Assembly: GCF_017876115.1 (NCBI RefSeq)
Contig: NZ_JAGINO010000019.1
Span: forward strand, 88,288 to 152,287
DNA from: Azospirillum picis
GTDB taxonomy: Bacteria; Pseudomonadota; Alphaproteobacteria; Azospirillales; Azospirillaceae
Reading direction: 5' to 3'
DNA: 64,000 nt
Shown here: positions 1 through 8,628 of the stretch, piece by piece
Layout of the letters: every line of letters begins with the position of its first letter
Numbering within the stretch: the stretch's first letter is position 1
Translations under genes and position numbers: made by a program
The notes under the pieces: model-generated
Seen by the model: only the letters and a program-made list of their open reading frames with translations
Told to the model about the DNA's origin: nothing
Database searches by the model: none

Positions 1-556
1 TCCCCGCACGTCGCCGTGGTGCTGCTGACCGCGCCGCCGCTGGCGCCGGGCGAGGTGGCGGCGTTCCGCGCCGAGGCGGCGCGCCTCGGCGACCGGTTGC
101 CCGTGCTGCCGGCGCGTCAGGAACGGCGCCGCCTTGCGCCGTGTCCGGCCGGTGCTGTGGCTGGGGATGGCCCGGCCGGCCTGTCCTTCCTGCACCAGAA
201 CGCCTATGCGCTGGCGGGGGTGCCCAGGATCCCCGTGGCCGACCTGTCCTTCGACTATGCCGGCACCCGCCTGCACTGGAAAACGGGCGGGCCGCCGCTG
301 CAATGGATGGAGGACGGCGTGCTGGTCACCGCCGGGCGGCAGCCGGCGGAGGAGAGGCGCGCGCTCGTGCGGCTGGAGGAGGCCGGCCTCGCCTGGCTGC
401 AGTTCCTGGCCGCCCACGGCTTCGGCGGCATCCTCGCCGACGACATGGGGCTGGGCAAGACCCTGCAGGCGCCGGCCCATCTGCTGGCGGAGAAGGAGGC
501 GGGCCGCCTCGACCGCCGACGATCTCGACGTCCTGCTGGCACCCATCGACGGCTGA
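1..556 (+). pseudogene. Decayed SNF2/DEAD-box helicase remnant
   Basis: Remains of an SNF2-family ATP-dependent helicase, open at the window start. One frame (about 190-515) reads the domain before the motor followed by helicase motif I, ILADDMGLGKT, at about 430-465. A second frame reads RPVLWLG near 140-175, so a frameshift separates the two. Near 515 the frame changes again and the sequence jumps straight to a short tail (TADDLDVLLAPIDG, stop at 556) that looks like the extreme C-terminus of this family. About 500 residues of motor domain are therefore missing. The first 40 codons may belong to the same protein or to a fused neighbour; I cannot tell. Non-functional with good confidence; family assignment rests on motif I and the flanking pattern. 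Confidence 0.7.
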
Positions 557-680
557 GGCGGTTCCGTTGCAACGTTCAACGGCAGGCACGGAGCGCCCCG
601 GTGTCCGCATCGCCGGACGGCGATCCCGAACGGGCGGGCGGGGAAGGCCGCCACCATCCCATGGTTCTTGGCGGCCGGCA

Positions 681-998
681 TCAGTCCGGCGTTCGTAGCG
701 CGCCTTCGGGCAGGACCGCGCCGTGCAACAGGCGGAGGATCCGCAGGCTGTCGGGCGTTTGGCGACGATAGTAGACGATGTAGCGCTCGAAGCCGATCAC
801 GGGCCATGCCCGCACGCCCCGCAGAACGGGATTCCGCCACAACCGGGTCGATCCTATGTCGGGGCGCTCGGCGATCCGGCGGACGGTCCGGTCCACCGCC
901 ACGAGGAAGCGTTCGGCGGCGTCCTCGTTCCGCAGGCCGATGCGTGTGTAGTGGTCAATCACGTCCCTCTTGGCACGGGGACTCTGGATGACGCGCAA
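681..998 (-). CDS. ParE/RelE-family toxin of a type II toxin-antitoxin module
   Basis: Small basic protein of about 106 residues with the ParE/RelE toxin pattern: an N-terminal strand (RVIQSPRAKRD), helix pair, then RPDIGSTR, a GVRAWPV segment and a final FERYIVYYRR-type strand pair with LRILRLLHG. Such toxins inhibit gyrase (ParE) or cleave mRNA on ribosomes (RelE); the RPxIG and YYR pattern favours ParE. No ATG fits well; a TTG at 998 starts just after the upstream antitoxin stop (1004-1006), giving the usual tight toxin-antitoxin coupling. Longer versions of the frame would overlap the antitoxin heavily and are unlikely. Antitoxin lies upstream in the same direction. Confidence 0.75.
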   Translation of the reverse strand: MRVIQSPRAKRDVIDHYTRIGLRNEDAAERFLVAVDRTVRRIAERPDIGSTRLWRNPVLRGVRAWPVIGFERYIVYYRRQTPDSLRILRLLHGAVLPEGALRTPD

Positions 999-1003
999 GG
1001 CCG

Positions 1004-1237
1004 TCAGGTGCCCTTGGCGGCCTTGAGGGAGGCATTGCACCCGGCTCGCATCGCGTCCAGGCTCCACTCCTCGCCGTCGCCGTCGAGCCCCTCCAGAAGA
1101 GCCCCCTCAAGGGCACCGTCGGAGGCATCGCGGATATCGGCGGCGACCAGATGCGCCACATAGTCGGCCGCGTCCCGGTAGCCGCCTTCGGCAGCGCGGC
1201 GGGCCGCCATCCGTTCGATTTCCTGTGGCAGGTCCAT
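1004..1237 (-). CDS. ParD-like antitoxin
   Basis: 77-residue acidic protein beginning MDLPQEIERMAARRAAEGGY, with a short ribbon-helix-helix-like N-terminus (residues 1-40) and an acidic tail (ALLEGLDGDGEEW) that would wrap the toxin. The ATG at 1237 is preceded by an AAGGAG ribosome-binding site about 7 nt away, so I prefer it over in-frame starts further upstream. The gene directly precedes the ParE-like toxin, with which it should form a neutralising complex that also represses the shared promoter, as in known ParDE systems. Assignment as antitoxin depends partly on context because RHH proteins are short and divergent. Confidence 0.7.
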   Translation of the reverse strand: MDLPQEIERMAARRAAEGGYRDAADYVAHLVAADIRDASDGALEGALLEGLDGDGEEWSLDAMRAGCNASLKAAKGT

Positions 1238-1345
1238 CCCTGTGCTCCTTGTCGTCACCGACAGTAACAGGTCGGCAGCCAAGCGGGCAATGTCCAGGCA
1301 CCTCATGGTCGGGATCTCGTCGCCGGCAATCGCCCGGCGCGGGGC

Positions 1346-2152
1346 TCAGCGGAGATGACGGCGCAACGCCCCGACGACCAGATCCGGCGCGGTCAGGTGC
1401 GGCAGGTGGCCGGCGGCGTCCAGCATGTCTAGGACGCTGCCCTTCAGGTGGTCGCGCAGATGGTCGGCTGCCGCCTGCGGGACGGCGGGGTCGTGGGCGG
1501 TCTGGAGGATCACCGCCGGAACGGAAACCTCCGCCAGCCGCGGGCGGACGTCGATGTTCAGCACGTTCAGCAGGATGGACAGCGCCATGTCCGGGCGCAT
1601 CGCCCGCAGGCTGGCGACGAACTCCCTGACGGACGGATCGTTCGCGGGCGCCGACACCACCATCTGGCCGTAGCGCCCGGTCCAGGCGATGTAGTCGGCG
1701 GTGGCCTCGTCGATCAGCCGGTCGATGTCCACGGCATCGAAGCCGCCGTGATAATCACCCGTGTTGCGGTAGCAGGCGGACGATCCCAGCAGGACCAGCC
1801 TGGTGATCATCTCCGGGGTCCTGATCGAGGCGAGCGCCGCCACCATTCCCGCCACCGAATGGCCGACGCAGATGCACGGCCCGAGCCGCAGCGCCCGCAG
1901 CAGGCCGGCGACGCTGTGGGCGTAGGCGTCCAGGCTGTGATAGCGGGCATGATCGTAATGGGACTGGCTGCCCGGACCGATGCCGGGAAGATCGAACAGC
2001 ACGATGCGGTAGCGGTCCCGGAAGGCCTCGACGACGTGCCTCCAGGCGGACTGGTCGGTGCCGAAGCCGGAGATGAGGACCAGCGCCTCGTCCCCCGTCC
2101 CGGTCAAGGTCACGTTGTGGCGTTCGATTAGGGTCGCTTCGGTGTCGATCAT
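1346..2152 (-). CDS. Alpha/beta hydrolase, RsbQ/KAI2-like
   Basis: 268-residue alpha/beta-hydrolase. The sequence IERHNVTLTG at the start, LISGFGTDQSAW (oxyanion-hole region), the nucleophile elbow GHSVAG, the acid in AHDPAVP and the histidine in AGHLPHL match the RsbQ/KAI2/D14 family arrangement, a compact hydrolase group with a deep pocket. Bacterial RsbQ partners with a PP2C phosphatase in stress sensing, but no RsbP-like gene is nearby, so the substrate is unknown. The ATG at 2152 places the family-typical N-terminus 8 residues in; two earlier in-frame ATGs (2173 and 2191) would only add a poorly conserved extension. Stands alone; upstream region 2153-2447 is non-coding. Confidence 0.8.
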   Translation of the reverse strand: MIDTEATLIERHNVTLTGTGDEALVLISGFGTDQSAWRHVVEAFRDRYRIVLFDLPGIGPGSQSHYDHARYHSLDAYAHSVAGLLRALRLGPCICVGHSVAGMVAALASIRTPEMITRLVLLGSSACYRNTGDYHGGFDAVDIDRLIDEATADYIAWTGRYGQMVVSAPANDPSVREFVASLRAMRPDMALSILLNVLNIDVRPRLAEVSVPAVILQTAHDPAVPQAAADHLRDHLKGSVLDMLDAAGHLPHLTAPDLVVGALRRHLR

Positions 2153-2447
2153 CCCTGCAAGCCCGCTCGCCATGCATGGGAATACAACCATAGGTGCGAG
2201 TTTGTTGCAAGTGGTGATCGGCATCCCGCCGTGCTTTCTCGCGTCCGGACGGCGGCAGCGGGCAGCGGCCTGGGAGGGTGCACCGCCGCGACGGCGAACG
2301 GCGATCCGGCGGGCGGCTTTGCACCGACGACGCCGCCGGGGAGGGCGCGTAGCTACTCTTGGTTGAGCCCACCCTCGGCATGGACGACGATCAGCGGGCG
2401 GATGTCGGGCCCGGGGGCGAAGCCGTCGGCCCCCGCCCGCCGGTGCG

Positions 2448-4052
2448 TCAGCCCACGGCCTCGCCCTCCGCCAGCGCCTGCTCGGCGCTCAGCTCCTCCA
2501 GGTCCAGCTCCGCCTCCAGCCGGTGCAGCACGGTGTCGTGGATGCGGCCGCTACGGTGCAGGCTCAGGATTTCGTTGCGGGCGGCGCGGTTGGCCGCCAG
2601 CACGGCGGCGAAATGCTCCTGCCGGTCGGACAGCAGCATGCCCTGGCTCTCGTGGAAGCGCACCGCCATCCGCGCCCGGTGCCCGTACTGCTCGACCAGC
2701 CGCGGGTGGCGCTCCGCCCCGTCGGTGCCGGAGGAGCGGCTGCGCACCGCCTCCAGGGCGGCCTGCGACATGCGGATCCGCGCTTCCGATTCCGACAGCG
2801 TCGCCCGCCGCTCCAGGGTGAAGCCGCCGAGCTTCATCATCCGGATCAGCGGTGCCAGCGTGGTCCCCTGCAGCAGGATGGAGATCAGGATTCCGCCCCA
2901 GGTGGTCGCCAGGATGACGTCGCGGCCGGGAAAGCCATCGGGGATCGACAGCGCGACCGCCAGGCTGACCACGCCGCGCATGCCGGCCCAGCTCATGATC
3001 ACCGGCACCGCGACCGAGGGATAGGGGTCGCGCCGCCGCAGGCCGGGGGACAGGAAGCGCGGTACGTAGGTCGACGTGAAGATCCAGGCGAAGCGGGACA
3101 GCACCATGGCGACGGCGACGAAGGCGACGACCGGCAGCAGGTCCGACAGGTCGGTGCCCGCCTCGGCCAGCCGGCCGAGCACCCCGCGCAGCGACAGCCC
3201 GATGATGATGAAGACCAGCGATTCCAGCACGAAGACGACGACGTTCCACACGGCGCTGGCGTGGGTGCGCACCAGGGCGCTGAACAGGTCGTGCTGGCGC
3301 TGCCCCATCACCAGCCCGCAGCCGACGGTGGCCAGCACGCCCGACACCTCCAGCGCCTCGCCGCCCAGATAGGACCCCCAGGCGGCGAGGAAGCCGGCGA
3401 CGATGCTGAGCGGCACGTCGCGCAGCCGGCCGAGCACCAGGGCGGCGCCGTAGCCGAATGCCACCCCGGCCAGCACGCCGCCGCCCGCCAGCCACACGAA
3501 ATCGATCGCCGCCTCGCCGGCGTCGAAGGCGCCGGTCATCCCGGCGGCGACGGCGATGCGCACCAGCACCAGGCCGGTGGCGTCGTTCACCAGGCTCTCG
3601 CCCTCCAGCAGCGTGACGATCCGCGGCGGCAGCGGCAGCCCCTTCAGCACCGCCTTGGCGGCCACCGCGTCGGGAGGCGACAGGATGGCGCCCAGCGCGA
3701 AGCAGGCGGCCCAGGGCAACGACGGCATCACCATGTGGGCGGCGACGCCGACGGCCAGCGTGGTGAAGGCGACGGCCCCGACCGCGAGCTGCAGGATGAT
3801 GCGCAGGTTGGCGCGGAAATCGCTCCACACCGTGAAATAGGCGCTGGCGAACAGGAGCGGCGGCAGGAAGAGCAGCAGCGTGAGGTCGGGGTCGGGCGTG
3901 ATCTCCGGCAGGCCGGGGACCAGCGCCAGGACGATGCCGCCCGCCACCAGCACCGCCGACGGTGGCAGGCGCAGGCGCTGGGCCGCCAGTTCCAGCGCGA
4001 TGACCGCCGCCATCAGGCCGAGGATGAGTTCGAATTGACCGGAGGGTGACAT
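2448..4052 (-). CDS. CPA1-family Na+/H+ antiporter
   Basis: 534-residue inner-membrane cation/proton antiporter of the CPA1 (NhaP/NHE) family. About twelve hydrophobic segments cover residues 5-410. Diagnostic motifs are visible: ILSPPDAVAAKAVLKG, the ion-binding EGESLVNDATGLVL with the ND pair, and SWAGMRGVVSLAVALSIP. A hydrophilic C-terminal tail of roughly 120 residues is cytosolic and probably regulatory. Exchanges Na+ (or K+) for protons, supporting pH and salt homeostasis. The start at 4052 (MSPSGQFELILGL) puts the first helix directly after the N-terminus; the longer frame upstream is proline/arginine-rich and runs toward the next gene. Lies 70 bp downstream of the DUF1275 gene, possibly in the same transcript. 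Confidence 0.93.
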   Translation of the reverse strand: MSPSGQFELILGLMAAVIALELAAQRLRLPPSAVLVAGGIVLALVPGLPEITPDPDLTLLLFLPPLLFASAYFTVWSDFRANLRIILQLAVGAVAFTTLAVGVAAHMVMPSLPWAACFALGAILSPPDAVAAKAVLKGLPLPPRIVTLLEGESLVNDATGLVLVRIAVAAGMTGAFDAGEAAIDFVWLAGGGVLAGVAFGYGAALVLGRLRDVPLSIVAGFLAAWGSYLGGEALEVSGVLATVGCGLVMGQRQHDLFSALVRTHASAVWNVVVFVLESLVFIIIGLSLRGVLGRLAEAGTDLSDLLPVVAFVAVAMVLSRFAWIFTSTYVPRFLSPGLRRRDPYPSVAVPVIMSWAGMRGVVSLAVALSIPDGFPGRDVILATTWGGILISILLQGTTLAPLIRMMKLGGFTLERRATLSESEARIRMSQAALEAVRSRSSGTDGAERHPRLVEQYGHRARMAVRFHESQGMLLSDRQEHFAAVLAANRAARNEILSLHRSGRIHDTVLHRLEAELDLEELSAEQALAEGEAVG

Positions 4053-4122
4053 GGGCGGGATCCGATGGGCAAGTGGCTGGCGTCGGGCGTCAGGCGTCGG
4101 CTGCGGGGCTGCGGGGCTGCGG

Positions 4123-4824
4123 TCAGGCCCTTGCCGGATTGGCGGACTCCGGATGCAGCGCGCAGGCGGCGGTGCCGACAAGCCCGAGGGCGCCGGCCAG
4201 CAGCAGCGGCGCTGCGAGCCCGCCGTTCAACACCAGTGTGGCACCGATCGCCGCCCCGGCGAAGATGGCGGCGACGCTGCCGATCCGGCGGCCCCAGTTC
4301 GGGTTGGCGCCGCCGGCCAGCCGGGAATCGGCCGCCAGGCCGGTCAGGGTGAGGGTCAGCACCGTGGTGGTCAGGTCGGGGACCTTGAGCTGGCGGATGG
4401 TGGCGTTGCGGAAACCCATCGCCAGCGCCGTCAGCAGGATGATGCCGTAGAAGGCGGCATGGCCGGCGGCCCCGCCTTCCCGCAGCCAGGCGAGCCCGGC
4501 GGCTGCCCACAGCAATCCCGCCTCGATGCAGGCCGCGACCAGCAGCCAGTGCCGCATCGGCCGTCCGGCATGGGCCTGCCCGGTCCGCCCCCCGACCAGC
4601 GCGCCGGTCAGGAAGGCGACGATCGCCACCAGGTAGGGGGCGACGTCGAAGCCCGGCGTGCCGGCGGCGGCGAAGCCGAGGAAGACGATGTTGCCGGTCA
4701 TGTTGGCGGTGAACACCTTGTCGAGGCCGAGTACGCTGGTGGCGTCGACCAGCCCGGTGGTCACCGACAGCAGCATCAGCAGCCACGGCAAGGGGGAGGA
4801 GGGCGAAGGGGAAGGGGCGGCCAT
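4123..4824 (-). CDS. DUF1275 (YoaK-like) membrane protein
   Basis: 233-residue integral membrane protein with about six hydrophobic helices. The N-terminal third contains the DUF1275 hallmark: a helix with TGLVDATSVLGL followed by FTANMTGNIVFLG; the middle has GFRNATIRQLKVPDLTTTVLT, also typical. Members such as YoaK have no firmly established function; a transport-like role has been suggested. Last gene of a minus-strand run with the DoxX gene (14 bp gap) and the amidohydrolase, so probably co-transcribed. The start at 4824 is the ATG directly before a short serine/proline stretch and the first membrane segment. Confidence 0.85.
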   Translation of the reverse strand: MAAPSPSPSSPLPWLLMLLSVTTGLVDATSVLGLDKVFTANMTGNIVFLGFAAAGTPGFDVAPYLVAIVAFLTGALVGGRTGQAHAGRPMRHWLLVAACIEAGLLWAAAGLAWLREGGAAGHAAFYGIILLTALAMGFRNATIRQLKVPDLTTTVLTLTLTGLAADSRLAGGANPNWGRRIGSVAAIFAGAAIGATLVLNGGLAAPLLLAGALGLVGTAACALHPESANPARA

Positions 4825-4838
4825 GGTGGTTCTCCCGC

Positions 4839-5306
4839 TCAAGCCCCGGCCGCCTGCCGGACCTGCCGCCGCAGGCGCGACAGCATGGCGGCGAGCGCGA
4901 AGCCGCCGGCCAGCCCGAGATGCTCGAAGAAGGCGTTGGTGGCCATGAAGCGCTCCTGCCCCGCCGCCATCGACCAGAAGTCGTTGGCGACCAGGGCGGC
5001 CAGCACGGTGAAGACGCCGAGCGCGCCGGCACCCAGCCAGAGCGCCCGGTCCAGCAGGATCAGCACCGGCCCGGCCAGCTCCACCAGGATGGTCAGCGCC
5101 GCCCACAGGGCGGGCGGGCTCATCCCGAAATGGACCTGTTCCGCCACCGCGCCCGGCCAGTCGGTCAGCTTCACCACCCCGCCCAGAAGGTAGGCGCCGA
5201 CCAGCGCCAGCCGCGCCAGCAGCCAGGTGCCGTCCCAGTCGAGAACACGGCCGACGATGCGCTCCACCGGATTGCCGATCGCATGGTTCTGCTCGCGTAC
5301 CGTCAT
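4839..5306 (-). CDS. DoxX family membrane protein
   Basis: 155-residue membrane protein with four hydrophobic helices of the DoxX type: RLALVGAYLLGGVVKLTDWPG in helix 1, a helix with ILVELAGPVLILLD, then GVFTVLAALVANDFW and a last helix before an arginine-rich C-terminus. The phrase NAFFEHLGLAGGFALAA is characteristic of DoxX C-terminal ends. Related proteins are quinol-interacting subunits (thiosulfate:quinone oxidoreductase) or redox partners of detoxification enzymes. It sits 14 bp after the amidohydrolase and 14 bp before DUF1275, so it belongs to this operon; the partner reaction is not evident. Confidence 0.85.
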   Translation of the reverse strand: MTVREQNHAIGNPVERIVGRVLDWDGTWLLARLALVGAYLLGGVVKLTDWPGAVAEQVHFGMSPPALWAALTILVELAGPVLILLDRALWLGAGALGVFTVLAALVANDFWSMAAGQERFMATNAFFEHLGLAGGFALAAMLSRLRRQVRQAAGA

Positions 5307-5320
5307 CGCCGGCCCTCCCC

Positions 5321-7306
5321 TCAGACCGCCCAGCAGCCGCAGCCGAGCGAGCCCCAGAAGGACTGCACGTCGGCGGCCGGCACGTCGGCGGCGTAGGCGG
5401 CGGCATGGTCGTGGCCGTGGACGCCGCAGCCCGAGGCGCAGCCGCAGGCCGAGGCCAGCGCCTTGCGCTGGTCGCCGCCCTGGCGGTCGGCGGTCTTGTA
5501 ATAGCCGCCGAAGCTGCGGACCGGCGACCAGTCGGGCATCGGCTTCGGCAGCTCCGGCGCCAGCGGGCGGTAGTCGCCCTCGCCGTGGACGATCTTGCCG
5601 CCCAGCATCGTCAGCACCGAGCCCAGATGGGGGATGCGGTCCTCCGGCACCGAGAAGTAATCCTCCGACAGCACCGCGAGGTCGGCGAGCTGGCCGGCCT
5701 CGATGCGGCCCTTCTTGCCCTGCTCGTTGGAGAACCAGGTGTTGGCCTCGGTCCACAGGCGCAGCGCCGTCTCGCGGTCCAGCAGGTTGGCCTGCGGGTA
5801 GAGCCGCATGCCGCCCACCGTCCGGCCGGTGACCAGCCAGGACAGCGAGACCCAGGGGTTGTAGCTGGCGACGCGCGTCGCGTCGGTGCCGCCGCCCACC
5901 GGCAGGCCGGCCGCCATCATCCTGGCGATCGGCGGCGTCCGCTCGGCCGCCTTGGCGCCGTAGCGCTCGACGAAATATTCGCCCTGGTAGGCCATGCGGT
6001 GCTGCACCGCGATGCCGCCGCCGAGAGCGGCGATGCGGTCGATGTTGCGGTCGGTGATGGTCTCGGCATGGTCGAAGAACCAGTGCAGGCCGTCGAAGGG
6101 GATGTCGCGGTTGACCTTCTCGAAGACGTCGAGTGCGCGGCTGATCGTCTCGTCATAGGTGGCGTGCAGCCGCCAGGGCCAGCGGTTCTCGGCCAGCAGG
6201 CGGATGACCGGCTCCAGGTCGCCTTCCATGCTCGCCGGCATGTCGGGGCGGGCGACGCGGAAATCCTCGAAGTCGGCGGCCGAATAGACCAGCATCTCGC
6301 CGGCGCCGTTGTGGCGGTAGCTGTCGTCGCCCTGGCCCGGCTTCACCGTGCCGACCCAGCCGGAGAAGTCGGCCAGCTCCTCCTTCGGCTTCTGGGTGAA
6401 CAGGTTGTAGCTGATGCGCAGCGTCAGCTCGCCGTCGGCATGCAGCTTCTCGATGATCGCGTAGTCGTCGGGATAGTTCTGGTAGCCGCCGCCGGCGTCG
6501 ATCACCCCGGTCACGCCCAGCCGGTTCATCTCGCGCATGAAGTGGCGGGTGGAGTTGATCTGGTATTCGGGCGGCAGCTTCGGACCCTTGGCCAGCGTCG
6601 AGTAGAGGATCGTCGCGTTGGGCTGCGCCAGCAGCAGCCCGGTCGGGTTGCCGGCGGCGTCGTGCACGATCTCGCCGCCCGGCGGGTTCGGCGTGTCCTT
6701 GGTGTAGCCGACGGCGCGCAGCGCCGCGGCGTTCAGCAGCGCGCGGTCGTAGAGGTGGAGGATGAAGACCGGCGTGTCGGGGGCGGCGGCGTTCAGCTCC
6801 TCGATGGTCGGCAGGCGCTTTTCGGCGAACTGGTGCTCGGTGAAGCCGCCGACCACCCGCACCCACTGCGGCGCCGGCGTGATGGCGGCCTGCTGCTTCA
6901 GCATCGCCATGGCGTCGGCCAGGCTCGGCACGCCGTCCCAGCGCAGCTCCATGTTGTAGTTCAGGCCGCCGCGGATGATGTGCATGTGGCTGTCGATCAG
7001 GCCGGGGATGACGCGGCGCCCCTTGGCGTCGATCACCCGTGCCTGCGGCCCGGCGGCGGCCCGCACCTCCGCCTCGGTGCCGACGGCGAGGAAGCGGCCG
7101 TCGCGGATGGCGACGGCGTCGGCCAGCGGCTTGGCGCGGTCCAGCGTGGTGATCTTGGCGTTGACGAGGATCAGGTCGCCGTTGGCGGCAGCATCGGGCA
7201 TGGCGGCGTTTCCGGTTCTGGACGCGAAGGTGGACAGCAACGGTGCGGCGAGCATCGAGGCGGCGGCGGTGCCCGCCATCGCCTTGCGGCGGGTGACCGG
7301 AGGCAT
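5321..7306 (-). CDS. Tat-exported amidohydrolase (YtcJ-like) with Cys/His-rich tail
   Basis: 661-residue metal-dependent amidohydrolase. The N-terminus (TRRKAMAGTAAASMLAAPLL) is a twin-arginine-type signal, pointing to periplasmic location. The domain starts with DLILVNAKITTLD, has the metal motif GLIDSHMHI, HATYDE, HWFFDHAE, and late GGGTDAT, as in the YtcJ/amidohydrolase-3 family that hydrolyses cyclic amides, N-formyl or similar C-N bonds. After the conserved domain (ends near residue 610) there is an unusual tail with ASACGCASGCGVHGHDHA and a final SLGCGCWAV. The ATG at 7306 overlaps the stop of the XapX gene by one base (TGATG), so translation is coupled. Substrate unknown. Confidence 0.88.
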   Translation of the reverse strand: MPPVTRRKAMAGTAAASMLAAPLLSTFASRTGNAAMPDAAANGDLILVNAKITTLDRAKPLADAVAIRDGRFLAVGTEAEVRAAAGPQARVIDAKGRRVIPGLIDSHMHIIRGGLNYNMELRWDGVPSLADAMAMLKQQAAITPAPQWVRVVGGFTEHQFAEKRLPTIEELNAAAPDTPVFILHLYDRALLNAAALRAVGYTKDTPNPPGGEIVHDAAGNPTGLLLAQPNATILYSTLAKGPKLPPEYQINSTRHFMREMNRLGVTGVIDAGGGYQNYPDDYAIIEKLHADGELTLRISYNLFTQKPKEELADFSGWVGTVKPGQGDDSYRHNGAGEMLVYSAADFEDFRVARPDMPASMEGDLEPVIRLLAENRWPWRLHATYDETISRALDVFEKVNRDIPFDGLHWFFDHAETITDRNIDRIAALGGGIAVQHRMAYQGEYFVERYGAKAAERTPPIARMMAAGLPVGGGTDATRVASYNPWVSLSWLVTGRTVGGMRLYPQANLLDRETALRLWTEANTWFSNEQGKKGRIEAGQLADLAVLSEDYFSVPEDRIPHLGSVLTMLGGKIVHGEGDYRPLAPELPKPMPDWSPVRSFGGYYKTADRQGGDQRKALASACGCASGCGVHGHDHAAAYAADVPAADVQSFWGSLGCGCWAV

Positions 7307-7596
7307 CAGGCACGCTCCTTCATGACGGTGTTCTCGGTTGCCTCGGCGGCGGTCCGGGCCGGCCGGGCGCCTGCCTGCGGGCCGAGGACATGGCGGGCGC
7401 AATCGTCCTGGATGAATGCCACGACCGGCTTGCCGGCGACCATCCTCTTGACGACCGGCACGACCTGTTCGCCGACCAGCATGCCGAGCAGCCCGATCAG
7501 CGCGATGGTCGGCGGGGCCGGCGAGCGCACGCCGATCAGCGCATAGATGACGCCGACCAGGATACCTGCGCCGAGCGAAAGAAGATAGGGCGTCAC
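7306..7596 (-). CDS. XapX domain membrane protein
   Basis: 96-residue protein with two predicted membrane helices at residues 4-22 and 29-48. The repeated-looking pattern LLSLGAGILVGVIYALIGVRSPAPP followed by IALIGLLGMLVGEQVVP matches the XapX domain, first noted near xanthosine utilisation genes but still without a defined biochemical role. A 45-residue polar C-terminal tail follows. It is translationally coupled to the downstream amidohydrolase through a TGATG junction. Repeated association of XapX proteins with amidohydrolases and isochorismatase-like enzymes is expected from similar loci, but I state this from memory rather than from the sequence. Confidence 0.8.
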   Translation of the reverse strand: MTPYLLSLGAGILVGVIYALIGVRSPAPPTIALIGLLGMLVGEQVVPVVKRMVAGKPVVAFIQDDCARHVLGPQAGARPARTAAEATENTVMKERA

Positions 7597-7707
7597 GGGA
7601 ACGGCCTCCGGGCTTGGGGTGGCGGGAAGCGGGCCGCCCTCCCGCCGGCCCCCCGCGCCAAGGCGCGGAGGGCCGGGGGAGGCGGCGGGGCCTGTCGGGC
7701 GTGCCCG

Positions 7708-8394
7708 TCAGGCGTGCTCGTGCGCCGCGGCGCCGACCACCTTGTGCGGGTACTCGGCGCGCTGCGGCGCCTTGTGAACGACGGTGTAGGCGTAGTCCAC
7801 GCCCATGCCGTAGGCGCCGAAATGCTCGCGCACGATGTTCATGACGCCGTCGTAGGTCTTGCGCTTGGCCCAGTCGCGCTGCAGCTCCAGCAGGACGTTG
7901 ATCGAGGTGATGGAATGGGCGCCGGCCTGCTCCATGCGGCGGACCGCGGCGTCGTGGGCCTCCTGCGAGGTGCCGCCCGAGGCGTCGGTGACGATGTAGA
8001 CCTCGAAGCCCTCTTCGATGGCGCACAGCGTCGGGTACAGCAGGCAGGCTTCGGTCCACAGCGCGGCGATGACCAGCTTCTTCTTGCCGGTCGCCTTCAC
8101 CGCGGCCACCAGGTCTTCCGAATCCCAGCTGTTCATCGAGGTGCGCTCGATCGGGTCCTGCTTCAGGACGTCCATCAGCTCCGGCCAGATGTAGCCCGAG
8201 AAGCTCTCGGTCTCGACCGCGGTCAGGATGGTCGGGATGTTGAACAGGCGGGCGGTCTTGGCCAGCGCCACCGTGTTGTTCTTCAACTGCTGGCGGTCGA
8301 TGTTGACCACGCCGAAGGACATCTGCGGCTGGTGGTCGACGAAGAGGAAAACGGTGTCGTCCGGGTTGATGAGCGACTTGGCCGGGAAGGTCAT
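7708..8394 (-). CDS. Isochorismatase-like (YcaC-type) cysteine hydrolase
   Basis: 228-residue cytosolic hydrolase of the cysteine hydrolase/isochorismatase superfamily, closest in style to YcaC. Visible elements are FLFVDHQPQMSF with the catalytic aspartate, the KKKLVIAALWTEACLLYPTL strand-helix carrying the nucleophilic cysteine, and VYIVTDASGGTS. Length fits the YcaC group, which forms octamers and whose physiological substrate is unsettled. Starts at ATG 8394. Sits 111 bp upstream of XapX in the same direction, so it likely leads an operon of hydrolase, XapX, amidohydrolase, DoxX and DUF1275. An operon role in breaking down an amide-type compound is inference. Confidence 0.88.
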   Translation of the reverse strand: MTFPAKSLINPDDTVFLFVDHQPQMSFGVVNIDRQQLKNNTVALAKTARLFNIPTILTAVETESFSGYIWPELMDVLKQDPIERTSMNSWDSEDLVAAVKATGKKKLVIAALWTEACLLYPTLCAIEEGFEVYIVTDASGGTSQEAHDAAVRRMEQAGAHSITSINVLLELQRDWAKRKTYDGVMNIVREHFGAYGMGVDYAYTVVHKAPQRAEYPHKVVGAAAHEHA

Positions 8395-8628
8395 GTTCGT
8401 TTCCTGCGATTAAGGGTGGACCCATCGGATGTGGGCCTGGGGACGGGGGAGCGGCCGGCGCGGGAAGCGCTGTGCCGGTCCTCCGGTTGGTGAAGGGCTG
8501 TGTCCTGTCTCATGCCTGCGTGGTCGCCGGCACCGTCTGACAGGAAGGTGTCACGGTTGGTGTTTCGCGACAATCACGCCTATCGGAACATGATTGTCAT
8601 TTTCAGAAGAACAATAACGCCTGTACGC

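Noticed and set aside
2153..2447. Small frames between RsbQ-like gene and antiporter
   Set aside because: Open frames in several directions lack domains and ribosome-binding sites; treated as non-coding.
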